Shown in pieces: positions 24,821 through 33,133 of a stretch of 64,000 bases of DNA. Positions within the stretch are counted from its first letter, which is position 1. Each line of letters begins with the position of its first letter. The notes beneath the pieces are model-generated. The model saw nothing but the letters and a program-made list of their open reading frames with translations. It was not told the DNA's origin and did no database searches. This DNA comes from Frateuria flava. Its GTDB lineage: Bacteria; Pseudomonadota; Gammaproteobacteria; Xanthomonadales; Rhodanobacteraceae. The stretch spans positions 62,001-126,000 of the forward strand of contig NZ_JAGJRS010000007.1 in NCBI RefSeq assembly GCF_017837635.1. Reading direction: 5' to 3'. The position numbers and the translations under genes are program-made.

Positions 24821-25090
24821 CTAGACCGGCAAGGGACCTGGCGGATACGGGATCGGTATCAGCGCGACATCCCCCTGCTTGCGCTTGGCCGCTGCGATGC
24901 CGGCCTGGCAGCCCGCTTCGGCGGCTTCGAACAGGTCGGCGAACGGCGCCTCGCCGCAAACGGTGTCGGTGCGGATGAGCGGCAACCCCGGCTGCGCCCG
25001 CAGCAGCGCGAACTGGCCCACGAAGCCCCGACCTTCGGCGGGCACGATCCACGAACCCACCACCACGATGTCTCCGACGAGGTACGCCAT
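24821..25090 (-). CDS. Hypothetical protein
   Basis: An 89-residue protein, MAYLVGDIVVVGSWIVPAEG, with a strand-rich N-terminal half and the tail KQGDVALIPIPYPPGPLPV. ATG 25088-25090 follows AGGAG by eight bases. No signal peptide. No family recognised. Confidence 0.6.
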   Translation of the reverse strand: MAYLVGDIVVVGSWIVPAEGRGFVGQFALLRAQPGLPLIRTDTVCGEAPFADLFEAAEAGCQAGIAAAKRKQGDVALIPIPYPPGPLPV

Positions 25091-25243
25091 GGACCTGCTC
25101 CTGTGCCTCGGCAGGGCCATGGTGGGCTCGCGCGACATCACGCCGGCATGAAAATCAGGCAGACAAGGCGGTGAAATGTGACGGCCGGCTCAGGACAGGG
25201 TTCTGCGCCGGACCGCCCGGTTCGTGCGGCGGCGGACAGGCCG

Positions 25244-25711
25244 TCAGGCGCGGTCGATGCGCGCCGCGTAGCAACCGCGCGTGGCGTAGTGGGCCTGCAG
25301 GTAAGCCACGCCAGGCCGGGCGAACAGGCGGCCGATCGCCGCTTCAAGGTCGGTACCCTGCGCCAGTTCGGCGTCCGCCATCATTCCGTCGGCGTCGAAC
25401 GCACGCAGCGAAATCGGCCGGATGCGCAGGACCTGCGGAACGCGATCGACGACATCGCAGGCGGTGGTCGCGCCCTCGCGCACGAAGATGGCATGGCTGG
25501 CGCGGAACGGCGTATCCGCCGGCTGGTGCATGTAGTTCAGCAACAGCGCCGTTTCGCCGGGATCGAGGTCGCGCACCTCGATGCGATCGGGAAAACCCGG
25601 TGCGTGGTCGACGACATAGCGACGCGCGCCGGCGGCCGCCAGCGCCGCATCGTCCAGGCCGAACAGGTGGCGGAAAGGTTCGGGCGAAAGCCCGCGGATG
25701 CGAAAGGCCAT
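25244..25711 (-). CDS. DUF1203 family protein
   Basis: A 155-residue protein beginning MAFRIRGLSPEPFRHLFGLDD. The blocks DRIEVRDLDPGETALLLNY, HQPADTPFRASHAIFVREG and a C-terminal YATRGCYAARIDRA are those of DUF1203, a family of unknown function common in proteobacteria. Start at 25711 follows CGGAGTTCACC. Cytoplasmic, single gene. Confidence 0.85.
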   Translation of the reverse strand: MAFRIRGLSPEPFRHLFGLDDAALAAAGARRYVVDHAPGFPDRIEVRDLDPGETALLLNYMHQPADTPFRASHAIFVREGATTACDVVDRVPQVLRIRPISLRAFDADGMMADAELAQGTDLEAAIGRLFARPGVAYLQAHYATRGCYAARIDRA

Positions 25712-25883
25712 GGTGAACTCCGGTGGATGGCATGGGGCAAGACTGGACCTGCTCCGGCCACCGCGCCCTCCGGTTCTTGCGCAGCCTTCGCATCCGCCTG
25801 ATGGCGATGGTCGAACGGCACCCTCACGCCGCACTTCCGCGCGCGTATCCACAATGGCCGCAAGCCATCGATCGGAGCAGCGC

Positions 25884-26072
25884 ATGAACACGTCCCATCC
25901 CGGCAAGGGCGACGACGCCGAACGCAACCGCCGTACCGGCGGCGACCCGGGCGAGGAGATTCCCAAGCGCCCGGCCGATACCACCGCTAGCGGCGAGGCC
26001 ACCAACGACACCGGCGAAGACAACCAGCGCCAGAAAGGCGAGCGGTCAGCGGAAGACTACGTGCGTCGCTGA
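25884..26072 (+). CDS. Small hydrophilic hypothetical protein
   Basis: A 62-residue highly charged protein, MNTSHPGKGDDAERNRRTGG, Pro/Asp/Glu/Gly-rich and ending SAEDYVRR. CGGAG precedes ATG 25884. It belongs by composition to the set of disordered stress-type small proteins in this window. No family recognised. Confidence 0.55.
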   Translation: MNTSHPGKGDDAERNRRTGGDPGEEIPKRPADTTASGEATNDTGEDNQRQKGERSAEDYVRR

Positions 26073-26122
26073 GCGCACGCGTGGCCCGGAGCGGACCACC
26101 GCCGAGCGCCTCCGGCGTCCCA

Positions 26123-26602
26123 TCACAGGCCTGAATTGCCTAGCGTCTGCGGGGTCGACACCTCATTGAGCGCGAGCTTCTGTCGCTGGTAGTCGATCAG
26201 CAGCTGGTTGGCCTTGAGGTATTTCTTTTGCCTCAACGCATCCTGCATCAGCTGGGCGATTTCCTGATCGCTCTTGCCGCGCAGTGTCGTGTGATGCGAG
26301 CGCGCGGCGAGGTCGGGGTCGTAGGCGTCGGCGACCAGCCTGGCCCCCTCGGGCGACATGCCCATGCCTTGCCATGCCTCGGCGAGCTTGCCGCGCAGCT
26401 TGTCCAGGTCGGCCATGGCGTCCAGATAGCCCTGCTGCTGGGCCCGGGTCATCGACTTGATCCGGCTCTGCGCCTCCCGCGCGCGCAAATCCTCGAAGCT
26501 CTGCACGGGCCGGGCTTGCTGCGCCGGCTGCTGCGACTGCTGTTGTGCAAACGCGGCCGGGGCCGCCAAGATCCATGCGATGAGCAAAACCACAGGCTTC
26601 AT
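26123..26602 (-). CDS. Exported hypothetical protein, Gln-rich
   Basis: A 159-residue protein with a signal peptide (MKPVVLLIAWILAAPAAFAQ), a Gln/Pro linker and a helical domain with RAREAQSRIKSMTRAQQQGYLDAMADLDKLRGKLAEAW, followed by KSDQEIAQLMQDALRQKKYLKANQLLIDYQ. ATG 26600-26602 follows GGGAGGTGGGTC. No family recognised. It is divergent from the beta-lactamase gene but is not a LysR-type regulator, so it is not an AmpR. Confidence 0.7.
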   Translation of the reverse strand: MKPVVLLIAWILAAPAAFAQQQSQQPAQQARPVQSFEDLRAREAQSRIKSMTRAQQQGYLDAMADLDKLRGKLAEAWQGMGMSPEGARLVADAYDPDLAARSHHTTLRGKSDQEIAQLMQDALRQKKYLKANQLLIDYQRQKLALNEVSTPQTLGNSGL

Positions 26603-26788
26603 GACCCACCTCCCCAGGTTGGGCCGGCCAGGTGCGACCGGCGGTCGGAGTTCCCTGAATTTCGTTGCGCATCCTATACCCGTACGTGGCGCCCGCGGGC
26701 GCTGCCGCCCGCCAAATGCCCGCAGCCCGGCCGCGAACGAGCACACCGCACACGCAGCATCGGAACTCTTTTCCCGCAGGTAACCACC

Positions 26789-27655
26789 ATGAAGCGTCGA
26801 GACTTCCTCAAGGGCAGCCTGATGGGCGCCCTCCTTCCCGCGGCGCTGGCCCACGCCAGGCCGCACGCCGAGTCCCCCGCCGCGCGCCTCGCCGCACTGG
26901 AACAGCGCCACGGCGGGCGGCTGGGTGTCAGCATCCTCGATACCGGCAACGGCCGTCGCGTGGCACACCGCGGCGACGAGCGGTTCCTGATGTGCAGCAC
27001 GTTCAAGGTGCTGGCGGCGGCAGCCGTTCTGGCGCGGATCGACCGCGGCGAGGAGCAACCGGAACGGCGCATCACCTTCGGTCGCGACGCGCTGCTCGAC
27101 TATGCACCGGTCACGCGCCTGCACGCCGGTCCGCCGGGGATGCGCGTGGATGCGCTGTGCGAGGCGGCGATCACCGTCAGCGACAACACCGCTGCCAATC
27201 TGCTGCTTGCTGCGCTCGGTGGCCCGCAGGCGGTGACCGCGTTCGTGCGTGGTCTGGGCGACAGCGTGACCCGGCTGGACCGCACCGAGCCGGATCTCAA
27301 CCTCACCCATCCCGGCGACCTGCGGGACACCACCACGCCCGCCGCCATGCTCGCCACCCTGCGGCGGCTGCTGCTCGGCGCGGGCCTGTCGGAACCATCG
27401 CGGACGCGTCTGCTGGGCTGGATGCGCGGCTGCCTGACCGGCAACGACAGGCTGCGCGCCGGCCTGCCTGATGGCTGGAGCGCGGGCGACAAGACCGGCA
27501 GCGGTGCGCAAGGCGAGAGCAACGACGTCGCCATCGTCTTCCCACCCGGGCGCGCACCCTTGCTGATTACGGCGTACTACGCCGCGCCCGACATCGACGC
27601 GGCGCAACGCAACGCCGTGCTGGCCGAGGTCGGCCGCATCGCCAGCGTGCTCTAG
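26789..27655 (+). CDS. Class A beta-lactamase
   Basis: A 288-residue periplasmic serine beta-lactamase. All class A signatures are present: Ser70-Thr-Phe-Lys73 (MCSTFK), Ser131-Asp-Asn133 (VSDNTAAN), Glu167 with Asn171 in RTEPDLN, and Lys235-Thr-Gly237. The N terminus KRRDFLKGSLMGALL is a twin-arginine (Tat) signal. The sequence resembles the L2 enzymes of Stenotrophomonas, including Cys69, but KTGSG lacks the Cys238 partner that forms the carbapenemase disulfide. Hydrolysis of penicillins or cephalosporins is expected, with range unknown. No ampR-type regulator is adjacent. Confidence 0.94.
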   Translation: MKRRDFLKGSLMGALLPAALAHARPHAESPAARLAALEQRHGGRLGVSILDTGNGRRVAHRGDERFLMCSTFKVLAAAAVLARIDRGEEQPERRITFGRDALLDYAPVTRLHAGPPGMRVDALCEAAITVSDNTAANLLLAALGGPQAVTAFVRGLGDSVTRLDRTEPDLNLTHPGDLRDTTTPAAMLATLRRLLLGAGLSEPSRTRLLGWMRGCLTGNDRLRAGLPDGWSAGDKTGSGAQGESNDVAIVFPPGRAPLLITAYYAAPDIDAAQRNAVLAEVGRIASVL

Positions 27656-27679
27656 CCGCACGGCGCGCCTGCGCGGCGC

Positions 27680-28093
27680 TCAACGGCGGGGTGGCGCGCG
27701 CCCGATGTGTCCGGTGGGGCGGAAACGCAGCGCCGACCAATCCTCGTCGATGGCGACCTGGCGCACGCTGTCGAAGCCCCTGGCCCGAATCACGTCCCAC
27801 CCGCTGTCGCGGTTGAACTCGCAGCGGTAGCGCCGCGAGCTGCCCTTCGGATAGGCGAACCACAGCACCGCATCGCCCTCGGTTTTGTCGGCGAGCAATG
27901 CCGAGATCGCATCGAGCCCGCGCTGCGTGGTCACGAAGGCCAGCGCGAACGCCACGCTTGCTGCCCCGGCCGGATCGCGCAGCACGGTCATGCCCTCGAG
28001 CGCCTGCAGCGTCGGTTCGAAGCTGGCGGGCGCGTCGATTACCAGGATCGGGTCTTGGTCCTTGAGGTTCAGCTTGGCGAACACCGGCGGCAT
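27680..28093 (-). CDS. DUF3052-like protein
   Basis: A 137-residue protein, with ILVIDAPASFEPTLQALEG, a central ADKTEGDAVLWFAYPKGSSRRYRCEFNRD and a C-terminal VRQVAIDEDWSALRFRP. The WFAYPKGSS and V-A-I-D-x-x-W-S-A-L blocks match the layout of the DUF3052 family, whose function is unknown to me. It starts 10 bp after the M14 peptidase gene stop, so the two leftward genes are probably one transcript. Confidence 0.72.
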   Translation of the reverse strand: MPPVFAKLNLKDQDPILVIDAPASFEPTLQALEGMTVLRDPAGAASVAFALAFVTTQRGLDAISALLADKTEGDAVLWFAYPKGSSRRYRCEFNRDSGWDVIRARGFDSVRQVAIDEDWSALRFRPTGHIGRAPPRR

Positions 28094-28102
28094 CGGTCCG
28101 GG

Positions 28103-29032
28103 TCAGCCGCGGCCTTCGTGCGCCAGCGCGAAATCGATGGCCGCGCGCACCGCGGCCACCTGGGCCTCGTTGCATTGCTCGGCCGTCGCGCGCGGGCTGT
28201 CCGGGTAGACCTCGGTCGTGGTGGTGTAGGTGGCGTCGGTGATGCCGGCGCACAGACCAAGCTTCTTCAGCGGGTAGTTGATGACGCCCGGCGCCACCAC
28301 CGCCGAGCCAATGATTTCGCCGTTGGCGTCGGCTGGCGCGATGTGGGTGACCGCGGCCACTGCTGCGATCACCGCCTGCTGGAACGCCGGCTGCGGGTTT
28401 TCGGTGTCGCCCACCAGGTAGAAGCCATCGGGAATCTCACCGGGCTCGAACACCACACCGTCGCGTGCGGCCAGCGCCGGGCGGAACTCGGATTCGTCCG
28501 AATCGGTGGTTTCGTGCAGGTCGATGTGCACCCTCACGCGGTCGCGCAAGGGTTCGACCAGGCGCATGAGGGCCGCCGATTCCTGCGCGGGGCTGTCCGG
28601 ACGGAACGAGCGGTTCGGATCGATCGCGTGTGCGTTCCAGCGATGGATGCGCTCGTAGGCCCACGGGCTCACGCACGGCACGATGAGCAAATTCGCCTTG
28701 CCTTCGTAGTCAGCCGCATGCCGATCGGCAAAGCGCAGCGCGCCATGCACGCCGCTGGTTTCATAGCCGTGCACGCCGCCGGTCACCAGCACGCAGGGAA
28801 GCTCCTCACGCCAGTGGCGCGTCCGGATCGCAAATAGCGGATAGCTGTCGGGCGCATAGTCCACGCGACCGTACTGCTCGACATCCAGCCGGGAACGCAG
28901 GCGATCGACCGCCGCCAGCACGTCGGTCTCGTAGCTGCGCTGGCGGCTCTGGTGCGACAGCCATGCCGCCACTTCCGCCGGGCCCCAGGGACTGCCGGGG
29001 GTGCCGATCGGGTAAGAGGCCGGGTTCGTCAT
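28103..29032 (-). CDS. M14-family zinc carboxypeptidase-like protein
   Basis: A 309-residue protein with an M14/aspartoacylase-type zinc site: His88 and Glu91 (GGVHGYET) and His173 (VHIDLHETTD). A late Glu near 263 (TTTEVYPDS) can serve as the catalytic base. The PNRSFRPDSP segment and the overall length fit bacterial M14 members. No signal peptide, so cytoplasmic. The substrate is unknown; such enzymes cleave C-terminal amino acids or amide bonds of small peptides. First gene of a leftward pair with the DUF3052-like gene. Confidence 0.85.
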   Translation of the reverse strand: MTNPASYPIGTPGSPWGPAEVAAWLSHQSRQRSYETDVLAAVDRLRSRLDVEQYGRVDYAPDSYPLFAIRTRHWREELPCVLVTGGVHGYETSGVHGALRFADRHAADYEGKANLLIVPCVSPWAYERIHRWNAHAIDPNRSFRPDSPAQESAALMRLVEPLRDRVRVHIDLHETTDSDESEFRPALAARDGVVFEPGEIPDGFYLVGDTENPQPAFQQAVIAAVAAVTHIAPADANGEIIGSAVVAPGVINYPLKKLGLCAGITDATYTTTTEVYPDSPRATAEQCNEAQVAAVRAAIDFALAHEGRG

Positions 29033-29220
29033 CGTCTCGCTCGCTCTGGCGTCGGGAAGCCAAACACTCTAGCACCGGGCGCGAAGACGCCCGGCAGCCG
29101 CCGGGTGCCTGCACAGCGTGGCAATGCACCTTGCCTTGACACGCCCATGGTCGGCTGGCGACCTTCCGTTAACCGCCCAGCCGCTAGCGTCGGATGCAGA
29201 CCCACCACCGGAGCCGCGCC

Positions 29221-29379
29221 ATGTCCCAGGGCGACAAGTCTTCCTACACCGACAAGCAGAAGCGTCAGGCCCAGCACATCGAGGAAAGCGAGAAGAAGGA
29301 GGGCAAATCGCAGGACACCGCCGAGCGCATCGCCTGGGCCACGGTGAACAAGCAGGATGGCGGCGGCAAGAAGTCCTGA
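29221..29379 (+). CDS. Small conserved protein (Gly-rich, plasmid-stabilisation annotated family)
   Basis: A 52-residue protein, MSQGDKSSYTDKQKRQAQHI then EESEKKEGKSQDTAERIAWATVNKQDGGGKKS. The K-Y-T-D-K-Q-K-R-Q-A-x-H-I-E-E and ERxAWATVNK blocks are those of a small conserved family in pseudomonads and xanthomonads often called plasmid stabilisation protein; that name is not evidence of function. ATG 29221 follows CGGAGCCGCGCC. Confidence 0.78.
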   Translation: MSQGDKSSYTDKQKRQAQHIEESEKKEGKSQDTAERIAWATVNKQDGGGKKS

Positions 29380-29688
29380 CCGCTGATCCCGAGCGTCGCG
29401 GGCTGCGCTGCCAGGGCGCTTCACGGCGTCGGGGCCTGGCGACGAAAAGCATCTGGAACGCAGCAGGTAAGCGCGAGGTTCGGCGCCGCGGGTACCCGCC
29501 TGCCGAGAACCCGCACTTACCGCTACCGAAAATGAACATGAGGGCGGCCAGCACGCGCTGGAATCGCGCCCCTGCGAGCGTCCATCCGGACGTCATCGTC
29601 CCTGTTTCCCGGCTCGCGCGTCGCGCCGCTTCCGCGCAACGGAAGCGGCGCGATCGCGAGGCGGCGCGAAACGCCGCCCCGGCGAACC
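29380..29688. other. Intergenic region with hairpin
   Basis: No gene is seen. At 29621-29653 TCGCGCCGCTTCC pairs with GGAAGCGGCGCGA (13-bp stem). It lies just after the OmpH gene on the leftward strand and may mark its 3' end, but no T tract follows. Confidence 0.5.
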
Positions 29689-30282
29689 TTACTTGCCTGC
29701 GTTGGCGGGCAGCGGTTCCAGGTTGAAGCTGATCGTGGTGATCTTGCCGTCCAGGCCCTGCACGACGCCCGGGGTCAGGTCGTTGGTGGTGTTGCCGCCC
29801 AGCACCGAATCGCGGTCCAGCAGCAACCCGCATTTGTGGCTCTTGTAGACGCTGGCGACGATCGGCTCGGCCTCCTGGCCGATACGCTGCATGGCCTTGG
29901 CGCGGGTGAGCTGGATGCGCTGGTCGAGTTCGCCCGCCTGGCCCCGGAACGTCTGCATGCGCTGTTGCAGCGCTTCGCCCTGCTGCTTGCGATCAGCCTC
30001 GCTCAGCGAGGGCGCCTTCTGCTGGAACGCCTTCAGGTCGGTATCGAGCGGCTTGCGCTGGTTCTCCAGCTGGGTACGCGCCTGTTCGGCCAACTGGCCC
30101 AGCCGCTGGCTCGCCGCCTGGCCCACCTTGGACTGGGCGAACACCGCCTCGCGCGAAAGCATGCACACCCCCGGCACGGGGTTGCCGCCGAGGTCGGCAG
30201 CCTGGACGGAAGACACGGGAAGGACGGAGAAGCCGGCGGCGGCGACCAGCGAGGCGGCAAGGAACGAACGAGCGAGGTTCAT
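29689..30282 (-). CDS. OmpH/Skp-like periplasmic protein
   Basis: A 197-residue exported protein, MNLARSFLAASLVAAAGFSV with signal peptide to about residue 28, then a small N-terminal domain (GGNPVPGVCMLSREAVFAQSKVG) and a long Gln-rich coiled coil (RLGQLAEQARTQLENQRKPLDTDLKAFQQKAP...EADRKQQGEALQQRMQTFRGQAGELDQRI). The arrangement is that of OmpH/Skp outer-membrane-protein chaperones. In most genomes skp is near bamA and lpxD, which are not seen here, so this is a second, isolated member. Start at 30282 has only a weak ribosome binding site. Confidence 0.78.
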   Translation of the reverse strand: MNLARSFLAASLVAAAGFSVLPVSSVQAADLGGNPVPGVCMLSREAVFAQSKVGQAASQRLGQLAEQARTQLENQRKPLDTDLKAFQQKAPSLSEADRKQQGEALQQRMQTFRGQAGELDQRIQLTRAKAMQRIGQEAEPIVASVYKSHKCGLLLDRDSVLGGNTTNDLTPGVVQGLDGKITTISFNLEPLPANAGK

Positions 30283-30896
30283 GGAGAGGTCCAGTGTTGG
30301 GTACATGGTCCGTTGACCCGCAAGGGACACGGCGGTTCCCTAGCATAGCGCTCACGGGCGACCCCGAATCGTCGAACGGCCCGGAACGCCGGGCGTTGCC
30401 ACCCCCGCGGTGCCATCGGTGCGGCATCCGGGCCGCACATCGTTCGGCGGGCAGGTCGCACCGCTTCCACACATGCGCTGCCTGCGCCCATCGCATTCCC
30501 TTTTGCCTCGGCGTTCCGCTACGCCGGTGCAGCGCCGGGTCGACACGGGGCACGCACCGAAAACACCGATGCCTTTGCATGGAGGCGGCGCGCAGCCAGC
30601 GACCGCAGCACGGGGCGGCTCGCTGCCCGTCGCCCGCATTGCCGGGTGCCATCGTGCTTGGATGTGCTCTTCGCAAACACCGTGGCAACCTCGCTCGCCG
30701 ATGAGAGCCCTGACGATGGGCAGGCCGCCATCGAAAGCCTGCAGCGGTGAGTCGCCGGCATCGATGCCGTGCCTGGCTCCCCAGGGAAATCCGCGGACGC
30801 CCGCGACGCCATACACCCTGCCCCATGCCGTCGCCTACGCGCGCGGCGATTTGCGGCCAACGGGCCGCGCGGGGCGACCACCTCAGCGAGGTTGCG
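30283..30896. other. Gene-poor 600-bp region
   Basis: No convincing gene was found on either strand. It must hold the promoter of the OmpH-like gene at its left end and of the SEC-C gene at its right end. Open frames here have shadow-like Arg/Ala/Pro composition. Confidence 0.5.
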
Positions 30897-31511
30897 ATGT
30901 ACACGACCACGACACCCGTGCGGATCGACGCCCCGGTACGACGGTTGATCGACACCGTCACACCCGGCGGGCACGCCCGCTACCTGCGGGTGCAGCCCGA
31001 ACCCGGCGCTACGGTCAACGGCTGCTTCTCCAATGTCTGCGCCAAGGCCGCGCGCGATGGCGGCCGCCGGTTGTGCGGCTGGCAACTGTGGGAGTGGCCG
31101 GGCGTGCTGGTCGAGGCGGAGTTCCATGCCGTCTGGCTGTCGCCCGCGGGCGAGATGGTGGAAATCACCCCCAAGCCGCATGGCGAAGGCACCATCCTCT
31201 TCGTGCCCGACGAACGCCGCGCCTACCGCGGCGAGGTCGTCGACAACGTGCGCATTGCCCTGCACGAGGACCAGCTCGTGCAGCACTTCATCCGTGTGTC
31301 CAGGGCGATCGTGCAGGTGATGACGCGCAACGGACCACCCGCCGCACAGGCGCACATTCCCGCCGAACAGATCGCGCCGCTGCGGCGGGTCCAGCAGTTT
31401 CTCGGGCATGCGATCGACGCGCAGCTGCGCGAACACGATCCGTGCCCGTGCGGCAGCGGGCTGCGCTACCGGCAATGCCACGGACACGAACTGGAACTGG
31501 CCCTGGCCTGA
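30897..31511 (+). CDS. SEC-C motif protein
   Basis: A 204-residue protein with a C-terminal SEC-C zinc-binding motif DPCPCGSGLRYRQCHG (about residues 182-197), the CxCx(8)C(H) signature also found at the end of SecA. The N-terminal domain has CxxxGWQLWEWPGVLVEAEFHAVWLSPAGEMVEITP, which I do not assign to a family. It may bind nucleic acid or a protein partner through the zinc site. ATG 30897 follows GAGGTTGCG. Cytoplasmic. Confidence 0.72.
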   Translation: MYTTTTPVRIDAPVRRLIDTVTPGGHARYLRVQPEPGATVNGCFSNVCAKAARDGGRRLCGWQLWEWPGVLVEAEFHAVWLSPAGEMVEITPKPHGEGTILFVPDERRAYRGEVVDNVRIALHEDQLVQHFIRVSRAIVQVMTRNGPPAAQAHIPAEQIAPLRRVQQFLGHAIDAQLREHDPCPCGSGLRYRQCHGHELELALA

Positions 31512-31610
31512 CGCCGCCTCGCCCACGACCAGGGCCGGTCTTTTTACCGGACCGCGCGACCACTATGCTCGCGCGGACGGCGCGGGGGCGCCGACTTCAG
31601 GGGGATCACC

Positions 31611-32507
31611 ATGACGACTCGTTCCAATGGGCCGGCGGCCGGCTTCGGCTGGCTGGCGCGCGGCATCGACGTGGCGCGACGCCACCCGCGACCGATGCTG
31701 GGAGGTGCCGCCCTGTTGCTGGTGGCCTGTTTGCTGCCTTCGCTGGTCACGCTGCCGTTCCAGATGCATGCCATGCAGCCCGGCGCGCAACCCAGCCCGG
31801 CCCTGTTCGGCGGCCTGATGTTGGTCTCGATGCTGATGGCCCTGCTGGTGGTACCGCTCTATGCCGGTTACCTGCAGGTGATCGATGCCGCCGAGCGCGG
31901 ACAGCGTGCCCGCGCGCGCGACATCTTCAAGCCGTACACGCAGGGCCAGGCATGGCGACTGATCGGCTATGCGCTGCTGCTGACGGTGATCTTCGTCGCG
32001 CTGGTGGCCGTGGTGCTGATGGCCGCCGGCGGCGGGCTTGCGGGCTGGTACATGCAGGCGGTGGCCGCCCAGGCCAACCACGTGCCGCCACCGGGCCTGC
32101 CGGCCGGCTTCATGACCGCCTTCGCGCTGCTCAGCGCGCTCTGGCTGTTCATGACGGGCTTCTACGCGATCAGCCTGGGCCAGGTATCGCTGGGCAACCG
32201 CGGCGTGTTCGCCGCCATCGGCGACGGCGTGGTGGGAGCGCTGAAGAACGCGCTGCCGCTGCTGGTGTTCGCCCTGAGCCTGTTGCTGGTGTGGCTCGTG
32301 GCGACCATCGCCATCGTGCTGCTGGTGCTGGTGGTGACCCTGCTCGCGAAGCTTGTCGGGATGTGGCTGGTGTTCGTGCTGGCGATACCGCTCTACATCG
32401 CGCTGGCGCTGGCGATCTACGCGGTGATGTTCGGCGTGATGTACCACCTGTGGCGCGACGTGTGCGGCCACGCCACGCCGCCGGCCATGGCGACGGCCGC
32501 GATCTGA
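31611..32507 (+). CDS. BPSS1780-like membrane protein
   Basis: A 298-residue inner-membrane protein with about six transmembrane segments and a short soluble N terminus (GWLARGIDVARRHPRPMLGGAALLLV). The DVARRHP-P start and the internal GQVSLGNRGVFAAIGDGVVGALKNALPLL block resemble the BPSS1780 family of uncharacterised membrane proteins. ATG 31611 follows AGGGGGATCACC, and a strong terminator follows the gene. Confidence 0.7.
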   Translation: MTTRSNGPAAGFGWLARGIDVARRHPRPMLGGAALLLVACLLPSLVTLPFQMHAMQPGAQPSPALFGGLMLVSMLMALLVVPLYAGYLQVIDAAERGQRARARDIFKPYTQGQAWRLIGYALLLTVIFVALVAVVLMAAGGGLAGWYMQAVAAQANHVPPPGLPAGFMTAFALLSALWLFMTGFYAISLGQVSLGNRGVFAAIGDGVVGALKNALPLLVFALSLLLVWLVATIAIVLLVLVVTLLAKLVGMWLVFVLAIPLYIALALAIYAVMFGVMYHLWRDVCGHATPPAMATAAI

Positions 32508-32531
32508 CGCACCGGTCGCTGCAATCAGAAA

Positions 32532-32558
32532 GAAGGCGGCCACTGGCCGCCTTTTTTT
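32532..32558 (+). terminator. Rho-independent terminator
   Basis: AAGGCGGCC pairs with GGCCGCCTT around a short loop and is followed by seven T residues. It ends the membrane-protein transcript. Confidence 0.88.
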
Positions 32559-32577
32559 GAACCCTCCGCACAAAGCG

Positions 32578-32994
32578 CTACTGGAACGTCTCGCCATCGT
32601 GCTTGAGCCACCCCGCGGCGTGGCGGCCAGCCGGATCGCGATGCGTCCAATGCACCACGCCGCCTTTGGGGTTGGACTGGTATTCACCGTAATACTCGAC
32701 CGTGTCGCCCACCTCCAGCCCGGTCACCCGGGGCGCCAGATCGATGTTGTGCGCCACAAGCAACGTCTGGCCCGAAGGCAGCCGCAGGATGAAGCGCTGA
32801 TGCCGGCTGCCCTGCGCGTCGTCGGGAAGGATGCGCGTGACGATGCCGCTTCCACGCACCTGCGTGTCGTCGGCCGCCGCATCCAGCCGCGCCTCGGACA
32901 CCGGCATATCGCGGCTCGGCATCCGACTGTCGAAACGCTCGTAGCCGGCGATCGCGACCGCCACTAGCGCCAGCACGCCCAGCCATTTCTTCAT
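32578..32994 (-). CDS. DUF3465 exported protein
   Basis: A 138-residue protein with an N-terminal signal or anchor (MKKWLGVLALVAVAIAGYERF) and the DUF3465 blocks GSRHQRFILRLPSGQTLLVAHNIDLAPRV and YYGEYQSNPKGGVVHWTHRDPAGRHAAGWLKHDG. The family is periplasmic with an OB-fold-like pattern; function unknown. It converges on the terminator of the preceding gene. Confidence 0.85.
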   Translation of the reverse strand: MKKWLGVLALVAVAIAGYERFDSRMPSRDMPVSEARLDAAADDTQVRGSGIVTRILPDDAQGSRHQRFILRLPSGQTLLVAHNIDLAPRVTGLEVGDTVEYYGEYQSNPKGGVVHWTHRDPAGRHAAGWLKHDGETFQ

Positions 32995-33133
32995 CGACGC
33001 TGCTCCCCGCTGTTGATTGAAACCGGCCCTACCGGGAGGGCGTGCGCTCGCCGGCCTGCGCCAGGACGGATGACCGTACCGCGTCGCTCGGGCTCAAGCA
33101 GGCCATGCCCTAGGACTTCAGCGGTGCGCCACC

